A stretch of 8,299 nucleotides of DNA from Elusimicrobia bacterium CG08_land_8_20_14_0_20_44_26. GTDB taxonomy: Bacteria > CG03. Shown here piece after piece: positions 1 through 5,261 of the stretch. The stretch covers positions 1 to 8,299 of the forward strand of contig PEXM01000075.1 of assembly GCA_002779055.1 (NCBI GenBank), given 5' to 3'. The stretch's first letter is position 1. Every line of letters begins with the position of its first letter. Below the pieces are notes generated by a model. That model was given only the letters and a program-made list of their open reading frames with translations, was not told the origin of the DNA and made no database searches. The position numbers were made by a program, and so were the translations under genes.

Positions 1-199
1 TACGGACAAATACATATATCCTCCTTACAAATTCAAAATCGCCGATGCTCTCATAACAAACTTTCACACGCCCTCATCCAGCCTTCTCGTCCTCACAAGC
101 GCTTTCGCCGGCAGAAAATTTCTTCTTTCTTCTTATAGGGAAGCCGTAAAAAGAAAATGGAGATTTTTTTCTTTCGGCGACTGCATGTTTATTCACTGA
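1..199 (+). CDS. queA: QueA C-terminal fragment (S-adenosylmethionine:tRNA ribosyltransferase-isomerase), 5' truncated by window edge
   Basis: The gene enters from the left edge in the frame beginning at base 2 and stops with TGA at 197-199, leaving 65 residues. The tail matches the QueA C-terminus: [15 protein letters not shown] (usual [15 protein letters not shown]), then SAFAGR, then a [16 protein letters not shown] block (usual YREAIxxxYRFFSYGDAM). QueA is cytoplasmic and transfers and isomerises the ribosyl moiety of SAM onto 7-aminomethyl-7-deazaguanine in tRNA, giving epoxyqueuosine at the wobble position of GUN-anticodon tRNAs. The family is about 340-360 residues long, so roughly the last fifth is seen. 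No tgt gene follows, although tgt is a frequent neighbour. The gene is followed by repeats and then the defence-like operon, so queA marks the core-genome border of the accessory region. I am sure of the family; whether the missing part is intact cannot be judged. Confidence 0.93.
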   Translation, partial: TDKYIYPPYKFKIADALITNFHTPSSSLLVLTSAFAGRKFLLSSYREAVKRKWRFFSFGDCMFIH

Positions 200-225
200 A
201 ATTTTGCCATAAGCGGAAATTGAAG

Positions 226-285
226 CAAAATGTAGTTGCTCAATTTATTGAGCATAGCCCGATGAATCGGGCAACTACAATTTTG
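226..285. repeat. REP-like palindrome pair (GTAG hairpin and inverted CTAC hairpin) inside an outer stem
   Basis: Two perfect hairpins lie side by side. The first is TGCTCAA / TTGAGCA with a 4-base loop (237-254). The second is GCCCGAT / ATCGGGC with a 2-base loop (257-272). The first is preceded by GTAG (232-235) and the second is followed by its complement CTAC (275-278). The flanks pair again as an outer stem, CAAAATGTAGTT (226-237) with AACTACAATTTTG (273-285), leaving one unpaired base. A GTAG foot next to a hairpin, in two opposed copies, is the hallmark of REP/BIME elements mobilised by REP-associated Y1 transposases (RAYTs). In RNA it would fold into a three-way junction, and lying 26 bases after the queA stop it could protect or end that transcript. 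No transposase is present in the window. Confidence 0.75.
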
Positions 286-360
286 TGCAATATAGACCGA
301 CAATAAATGCGTTCTACTGCAATAAATGGGTTAAAATATTTGACGAAAATATGTTATTAC

Positions 361-545
361 GATTGGTTCTTCAGGGAAATAAGTGGGTGAGGTAAAGTTC
401 TCCCCTTTGAAAAAGCGGTTCTCCCATTTGAAAAAGGTATTCCCCTCTTTGAAAAAGAGGGGACAGGGGAGATTTGTGGGGAGTCAGAAGGGATTTGGGG
501 TGAGGGGATTTGAAGTTACCCACTCAAAAGTCGGAAGAACCAATC
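361..545. mobile_element. MITE-like non-coding element with 12-bp perfect terminal inverted repeats
   Basis: GATTGGTTCTTC (361-372) is matched exactly by its reverse complement GAAGAACCAATC (534-545). A second inner pair, AGTGGGT (382-388) with ACCCACT (518-524), sits at equal distance from each end, nine bases in. The two arms therefore form a nested long stem around a 129-base interior. The interior carries three 21-bp tandem units and several G-runs. The size (185 bp), inverted ends and lack of coding capacity fit a miniature inverted-repeat element. No target-site duplication is obvious at the borders (left flank ends ATTAC, right flank begins AAATA), so transposition is inferred only from structure. 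It ends about 60 bases before the operon promoter. Confidence 0.55.
397..462 (+). repeat. Three 21-bp tandem units, the last closing into a 9-bp hairpin
   Basis: The core TTTGAAAAAG recurs at 406, 427 and 448, an exact 21-base period, each time preceded by a pyrimidine run ending in CCC or CCCC. The third unit extends into a perfect hairpin, CCCCTCTTT (442-450) and AAAGAGGGG (454-462), with a GAA loop. Read in the frame from 383 this gives repeated LKK peptides and then LKKRGQGRF, a string I recall from many short 'hypothetical proteins' in environmental genomes. That suggests a dispersed repeat rather than a coding region. Confidence 0.7.
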
Positions 546-603
546 AAATACTATGTTCGAGTAGGAACCGTCCCTATTGAATCATCCCATTTTTACGTAT
601 TTT

Positions 604-612
604 TGCTATAAT
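604..612 (+). promoter_or_regulatory. Extended -10 promoter TGCTATAAT for the helicase operon; implies a leaderless transcript
   Basis: A consensus -10 box TATAAT lies at 607-612 and is preceded by TG one base upstream (604-605), giving a perfect extended -10. No good -35 box sits 16-18 bases upstream; the nearest similar hexamer, TTGAAT at 577-582, is 24 bases away. Extended -10 promoters often do without a -35. The expected transcription start, about 7 bases after the box, falls at or next to the ATG at 619, so the mRNA would have essentially no 5' leader. This agrees with the absence of any purine-rich ribosome binding site there. Confidence 0.6.
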
Positions 613-618
613 ATTTAA

Positions 619-3600
619 ATGAGTTCCGATTTAACATTTATAACAAATGAGAAAGGGCGGAATCTTTTAGACAGGTTCAAGGTTCTGATTAAAGACACAA
701 AATATTTTGATGTTCTTGTCGGATATTTTTTCACAAGCGGATTTTATAAACTTTATCAATCTTTTGAGAATACAGAAAAAATAAGAATTCTGATAGGCAT
801 AGGCACTGATGCTGAAACCGTGAGACTTGTAGAAACCCAGAAACAGCAGGCGCTTCAATTCTCACATGCGGAAGTGAAGGAAAAGTTTTCAGGCGCGGTG
901 GAATCCGAAATGGAAAATTCTGAAGCCAGCCAAATAACGGAAGATGGCGTTCACAAATTTATTGAGTGGCTTAAATCTGGGAAACTTGAAATAAAAGCGT
1001 ACCCTTCAAAAGATATTCACGCGAAAGTTTACATAATGTCCTTCAGAGAAGATGACAGAGATAAAGGCAGAGTTATAACGGGCTCAAGCAACTTCAGCCG
1101 CGCCGGCCTTGTGGATAATCTTGAGTTTAACGTGGAATTAAAAAATAGAGCGGATTATGATTACGCAAAAGCCAAGTTTGAGGAATTATGGGCGGATGCG
1201 GTTGATGTAAGCGCTCAATACAGCGAAACAATAAAAAACAAAACATGGCTGAATGACGAAATAACGCCGCATGAACTTTATTTGAAGTTTCTATATGAAT
1301 ATTTTAAGGATGAGTTGAATCAGCAAGAGGATTTGTTCTATAAATATTGTCCGGTAAATTTTAAAAGATTTGAATATCAGGACCAGGCCGTGCTGAACGC
1401 AAAGCGGATTCTTACCGAATATGGCGGTGTTTTTATATCGGATGTTGTCGGTTTAGGTAAAACTTATGTATCAGCTATGCTGGCCTCTCAGCTCGACGGC
1501 AGAAACCTTGTGATAGCGCCGCCGGTTTTACTTGATGAAAATAATCCCGGCTCATGGAAGAATGTTTTTGCGGATTTTAGAACACACGCTGATTATGAAT
1601 CACTGGGGAAGCTGGACGCTTTAATTAAAAGGGGCGTTGAGAAATATCAAAATATTTTTATTGATGAAGCGCATCGGTTCAGGTCCGAAAATAATGTGAC
1701 ATACGAAAAACTCGCTCAAATCTGCAGGGGAAAGCGGATAATTCTGGTAACTGCCACCCCCTATAACAATACGCCGCAAGATATTTTAAGTCAGATAAAA
1801 TTATTTCAGAATTCGCGAAAAAGCACTATTCCCAATATGCCGGATTTAGAAAGTTTTTTTTCTAAAATGATTAGGAAATTAAAAGGACTGGACAGACTGA
1901 AAAACAGAGAGGATTATTTGCAAACAAGCCGGATGATAGCGGGCGAAGTCCGGGAAAAAGTTCTTAAATATTTAATGGTGAGGCGCACGCGTTCAGAGGT
2001 TGAAAAATATTTCGCGAATGATTTGAAAAAACAGAATTTAAAATTTCCCGAAGTGACCGCGCCCCGTCCGATGTATTACAAACTGAACGAACAGGAAGAT
2101 AAAGTATTTAATAAAACGGTATCCATAATAACGAAGGGGCTTGAATATGCAAGATACAAACCGATGCTGTATTATACAGGGGCTCTATCTCAACCGGAAA
2201 GAATTGGGCAGACAAATATGGGCAAGTTGATGAAAATACTTCTTATAAAACGCCTTGAAAGCAGTTTCTTCGCGTTTAGAAAGAGTATAGATAGATTCAT
2301 TGTTTCCAACGAACGTTTTCTGGATGAGTTGAAGAAAGGATATGTGTATGTCAGCAAAAAACATTCAAACAAAATTTATGAATTTCTTGAAAATGATAAC
2401 GATGAGGCGGTGGAAAAACTTATTGATGAAGATAAGGCGGAAAAATATCCCGCCGGCGAATTTGAGAAGAAATTTAAAGAAGACCTTGAAAATGACATTG
2501 CCGCGCTGAAAGACATCAAATCTTTATGGGATGAGGTTCGCCGCGACCCGAAAATCCAGGAACTCAAAGAGACAATAAAAACAAGCCCGCTCTTGAATAA
2601 AAATAAATTCATCGTTTTTACCGAATCAAAAGAAACGGCGGAATATATTTTCAGTTGCCTTAAAGAATATCAGGCGCTTCTCTACACAAGCGCATCAGAC
2701 GCCAAAATCAGAGAAAAAGTCATATCAAATTTTGACGCAAACGCGAGATATCCTAAAAATGATTATCACATACTTATCGCTACAGAAGTGCTGTCCGAAG
2801 GAGTTAATCTTCATCAGGCAAACACGGTTATAAATTACGATATCCCGTGGAATCCTACACGGCTCATGCAGAGAGTGGGTCGTATCAACAGGATAGATAC
2901 AAAGTTTGATAAGGTGCATACATACAATTTTTTTCCAACGGTTCAGGCAAACACGGAAATTAAACTTAAAGAGGCGGCAGAAGCAAAAATTCATACGTTT
3001 ATAACAATGCTCGGCGCCGACGCGTTACTTTTAACAGAAGGGGAGCCCGTCGGTTCGCATGAACTTTTTGACAGGTTAATGTCCGTAAAAACAATTACCG
3101 GCGATGAAGGAGCTGAAAACAGTGAATTGAAATATCTTAATTGCATCAAGGATTTGAGAGATACCAATCCTGATATGTTTGACAGGATTAAGAGAATTCC
3201 TAAAAAAGCGCGAACGGCGAGAAAATATAAAGACAGCGGGGGGCGGCTTCTCACTTATTTTAAAAAAGGCAAGCTCCATAAATTTTATATGACCGGCAAA
3301 ACCAAATCTCCGGAAGAACTGGATTTCGTCACTTCCGCCGGAATTATGGAAGTTAAAGCTGATATGAAAAAGGAAAAATTGGGTAGTGATTTCTATAAAC
3401 TTTTAGATAAAAACAAAGCGGAATTTGAATATGCAACAAGTGAAGACGCTCCTCAAACGAAAGGTAAGGGAGGCAGAGACAGCGTGACACGGATACTTGG
3501 TATTCTGAAAGCTATCAAGGATTACAGGAAATATACCGATGACCAGGAGAGTTATCTTCTGAAAGTGATAAAGCGGCTTGAGGAAGGAGGGCTTCCCAAA

Positions 3601-3786
3601 CAAACGGCAAAAACGGTGTACATAGAATTGAATAAAAATAAATCAGATATAACGCCGCTGAAGATTATAGCCGTTCTTCAGAAAAATATTTCCGAAAAAC
3701 TGCTTGAAAGCCATTTCGCGGAAGAATCTGCCGATACTTCCGGAATCAGAGAAGTCATATTATCCGAATATCTAATAGAAAAATGA
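619..3786 (+). CDS. Phospholipase D-like domain / SF2 (SNF2-like, DEAH) helicase fusion, first gene of the operon
   Basis: This is a 1055-residue cytoplasmic protein with two recognisable parts. Residues ~1-200 form a PLD-like domain with a single HKD-type motif: H134-A-K136, then GSSNFS 155-160 and the downstream N167-x-E169. The aspartate expected four residues after K136 is serine (S141), so nuclease activity is uncertain. Residues ~245-770 form an SF2 ATPase: upstream glutamines (Q254, Q256), Walker A VVGLGKT 276-282, DEAH box 349-352, motif III TATP 378-381, motif IV VFTES 666-670, motif V TEVLSEGVNL 722-731, and motif VI QRVGRINR 751-758 with arginine-finger candidates R752 and R755. 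About 260 helical, charged residues (400-660) separate the two RecA lobes; residues ~860-1055 match nothing I recognise. The start at 619 is supported by a family-like N-terminus (FITN...LLDRF) and the abutting promoter. Proposed role: ATP-driven translocation on DNA in a restriction-like system, coupled to the methyltransferase encoded downstream. Confidence 0.9.
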   Translation: MSSDLTFITNEKGRNLLDRFKVLIKDTKYFDVLVGYFFTSGFYKLYQSFENTEKIRILIGIGTDAETVRLVETQKQQALQFSHAEVKEKFSGAVESEMENSEASQITEDGVHKFIEWLKSGKLEIKAYPSKDIHAKVYIMSFREDDRDKGRVITGSSNFSRAGLVDNLEFNVELKNRADYDYAKAKFEELWADAVDVSAQYSETIKNKTWLNDEITPHELYLKFLYEYFKDELNQQEDLFYKYCPVNFKRFEYQDQAVLNAKRILTEYGGVFISDVVGLGKTYVSAMLASQLDGRNLVIAPPVLLDENNPGSWKNVFADFRTHADYESLGKLDALIKRGVEKYQNIFIDEAHRFRSENNVTYEKLAQICRGKRIILVTATPYNNTPQDILSQIKLFQNSRKSTIPNMPDLESFFSKMIRKLKGLDRLKNREDYLQTSRMIAGEVREKVLKYLMVRRTRSEVEKYFANDLKKQNLKFPEVTAPRPMYYKLNEQEDKVFNKTVSIITKGLEYARYKPMLYYTGALSQPERIGQTNMGKLMKILLIKRLESSFFAFRKSIDRFIVSNERFLDELKKGYVYVSKKHSNKIYEFLENDNDEAVEKLIDEDKAEKYPAGEFEKKFKEDLENDIAALKDIKSLWDEVRRDPKIQELKETIKTSPLLNKNKFIVFTESKETAEYIFSCLKEYQALLYTSASDAKIREKVISNFDANARYPKNDYHILIATEVLSEGVNLHQANTVINYDIPWNPTRLMQRVGRINRIDTKFDKVHTYNFFPTVQANTEIKLKEAAEAKIHTFITMLGADALLLTEGEPVGSHELFDRLMSVKTITGDEGAENSELKYLNCIKDLRDTNPDMFDRIKRIPKKARTARKYKDSGGRLLTYFKKGKLHKFYMTGKTKSPEELDFVTSAGIMEVKADMKKEKLGSDFYKLLDKNKAEFEYATSEDAPQTKGKGGRDSVTRILGILKAIKDYRKYTDDQESYLLKVIKRLEEGGLPKQTAKTVYIELNKNKSDITPLKIIAVLQKNISEKLLESHFAEESADTSGIREVILSEYLIEK

Positions 3787-5219
3787 AAAACATAGATTTC
3801 ATTTTATCTCAGCCCGAAGGTCAGTTCGTGGAGTTTAAAAGATCTATTTCAAAATCAATTGACCACGAACTTGTGGCATTTGCTAATTCCGGCGGCGGAC
3901 GCGTCATAATCGGAGTCAATGATAACGGTGTTGTGGTCGGCGTAGCCGATATTAATAATCAGATTTCAAGATTAGAAAGCATAGCCAGAAATTGTGATCC
4001 CGCTGTGCCGGTAAAGATTATACCGTATAAAAAAGACGGAAAGAATATTCTTATTGCTGAGGTGGGCGGCGGCGAAGATAAGCCATTTGCATGTTCTTCC
4101 GGATTTTATTTACGCAGCGGCGCAAGCGCGCAGAAGATGACCAGAGATGAAATTATTGAATTTCTCTATTCGGCCGGGCAGGTTAAGTGGGACGAAAAGA
4201 TTTGCGAAGGATTTTTATATCCCGGTGATTTTGATAAAGAGGCATTTCGTTATTTTCTGGACGTCGCGGGGATATCATCGGCGGAAATGACGGTTGAAAA
4301 TCTTCTGATAAATATTGATGTTGCAAAGCGCTATGGGCAGGAACTGAAATTTAATAATACAGGGGTTTTATTTTTTGCCAGAGAACCGGCGCGATTTCTA
4401 AAGCATGCTGTTGTGGATTGCATGCTTTTGGCGGGTGTGGATAAAGTGAATATTCTGGATAGAAAAGAATTGAAAGCCAACGTTATGGAGGATGTGAAGC
4501 AGGCTATGATTTTTTTAGAGAGTCATTTGCCTTTAAGATATGAGATTAAAGAACTTAAAAGAAAGGAATTTTTAGAAATCCCCAAAGAAGCGTTGCGGGA
4601 AGCGGTGCTTAACGCGGTTATACACAGAGATTATCATTTTGACGGCGCATGGATAACGGTAGAGATATACGCTGACCGCGTGGAAATATCTGATCCGGGC
4701 GGTTTACCGCCGGGGATGGAACCGGATGATCTGGGGAAAAAGAGCGTTCACAGAAATAAGAATATTGCGGAACTTTTTCATAGAATAGGCGAAGTTGAAA
4801 AGGCGGGTTCGGGAATTAATAGAATAAAAAAAGCGTTATCGGATGCTAATCTTCCGGCGCCGCAGTTTTTAATCAATAGTTTTTACACGATACAATTCAA
4901 GAGGCCGGCCGAAAAGTTCGGTGCAAAGTTCGGTGCAAAGTTCGGTGTAAAGTTCGGAATAAAGTTCGGAATAAAGTTCGGAATAAAAGGCGAAAAGCAG
5001 AAAAGACTTGTTTATATTTTGCTGGTTTTGTATGCGGATGAGCCGCTTAGTATATCAGAACTTTCCGTAAGATTTGGCGTGGCGACGAGAACCATAGAGA
5101 AGGATATTGATTTTTTGAAAAGTAACGACCTCATTTTCTTCAAAGGAGCCCGTAAGACAGGAAAATATGCACTGACCGAAAAGGCGAGAGAAATGATAAA
5201 AGAATGGGAACAAGGTTAA
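3783..5219 (+). CDS. AlbA_2 (Schlafen-type) / GHKL-like ATPase / winged-helix protein, putative sensor or regulator
   Basis: This 478-residue protein overlaps the helicase stop by four bases (ATGA), implying translational coupling; no independent ribosome binding site is visible. Residues ~8-130 are an AlbA_2 domain: EGQFVEFKRS near the start, FANSGGGRVIIGV 33-45, and FYLRSGAS 108-115. Residues ~265-370 match the C-terminal ATPase module common in this family (HATPase_c_4): N-box EAVLNAVIHRDY 273-284, DPGGLPPG 304-311, and the glycine-rich AGSGI 341-345. Residues 378-401 are six KFGx tetrapeptides. Residues ~405-478 form a winged helix (LSISELSVRFGVATRTIEKD as helix-turn-helix). Such proteins are usually annotated as ATP-binding transcriptional regulators. 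Between a helicase and a DNA methyltransferase it could repress the operon, or sense nucleic acid or nucleotide state; the sequence cannot decide between these. Family assignment is firm and the role is inferred. Confidence 0.88.
   Translation: MKNIDFILSQPEGQFVEFKRSISKSIDHELVAFANSGGGRVIIGVNDNGVVVGVADINNQISRLESIARNCDPAVPVKIIPYKKDGKNILIAEVGGGEDKPFACSSGFYLRSGASAQKMTRDEIIEFLYSAGQVKWDEKICEGFLYPGDFDKEAFRYFLDVAGISSAEMTVENLLINIDVAKRYGQELKFNNTGVLFFAREPARFLKHAVVDCMLLAGVDKVNILDRKELKANVMEDVKQAMIFLESHLPLRYEIKELKRKEFLEIPKEALREAVLNAVIHRDYHFDGAWITVEIYADRVEISDPGGLPPGMEPDDLGKKSVHRNKNIAELFHRIGEVEKAGSGINRIKKALSDANLPAPQFLINSFYTIQFKRPAEKFGAKFGAKFGVKFGIKFGIKFGIKGEKQKRLVYILLVLYADEPLSISELSVRFGVATRTIEKDIDFLKSNDLIFFKGARKTGKYALTEKAREMIKEWEQG
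4913..4987 (+). repeat. In-frame 12-bp minisatellite, six units, encoding a (KFGA/V/I)6 linker
   Basis: The unit AAAGTTCGGNNN repeats six times without a gap from 4913 to 4984, followed by a partial AAA. Units 1 and 2 end in TGC, unit 3 in TGT, and units 4-6 in AAT. Because 12 is a multiple of three, gain or loss of units keeps the frame and changes only the length of the linker between the ATPase and winged-helix domains (residues 378-401). The near-identity of units 1-2 and the exact identity of 4-6 point to recent slippage or unequal exchange rather than old convergent codons. Confidence 0.95.
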
Positions 5220-5261
5220 TTAAACACATTTTTTGGACTCGCATAACAATGAAAAATTTTA
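5220..5261 (+). other. 42-base gap before the methyltransferase, with a 6-codon minicistron overlapping its start
   Basis: No Shine-Dalgarno-like sequence sits at the right distance from the ATG at 5262. An upstream ATG at 5249, with a weak GGA at 5235-5237, opens a 6-codon frame (MKNFNG) that ends with TAA at 5267-5269, overlapping the methyltransferase start out of frame. It may be chance, or a short coupling cistron that brings ribosomes to the downstream start. No terminator or new promoter stands out, so the third gene is probably on the same transcript. Confidence 0.35.

Larger units (their letters stand above)
200..618. other. Intergenic region between queA and the helicase operon, without a supported gene
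   Basis: This 419-base stretch has no convincing coding sequence on either strand. It is built mainly of repeats: a REP-like palindrome pair (226-285), a 9-bp direct repeat CAATAAATG at 301-309 and 320-328, an inverted-repeat-bounded element (361-545), and the operon promoter at its right end. A GTG-initiated 65-codon frame at 383-580 lies almost wholly inside the inverted-repeat element and only translates its 21-bp tandem units (PLKKRF, HLKK, SLKKRGQGRF), so I do not call it a gene. I see no textbook intrinsic terminator for queA; the palindromes at 226-285 are the only strong structure after its stop. Confidence 0.7.

Noticed and set aside
340..368. TTGACG at 340-345 as a -35 box for the operon
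   Set aside because: The -10 position 17 bases downstream (363-368, TTGGTT) is poor, and any transcript would start inside the repeat element; the extended -10 at 604-612 is far better.
549..567. Short imperfect palindromes (TACT...AGTA, GTTC...GAAC) before the promoter as an operator for the winged-helix protein
   Set aside because: The arms are only 4 bases and the site is about 40 bases or more upstream of the -10; this is no better than chance.
383..580. 65-codon GTG-start frame with LKK repeats
   Set aside because: It lies almost entirely inside the inverted-repeat element, its sequence is explained by the 21-bp tandem units, and no ribosome binding site precedes it.
200..618. CRISPR array or tRNA/att site in the repeat-rich intergenic region
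   Set aside because: The 21-bp units have no spacers, and no cloverleaf or tRNA 3' end is present on either strand.
2190..3603. Several minus-strand frames of 60-89 codons inside the helicase gene
   Set aside because: They overlap a firmly identified helicase frame, resemble no known family, and look like shadows of its codon usage.
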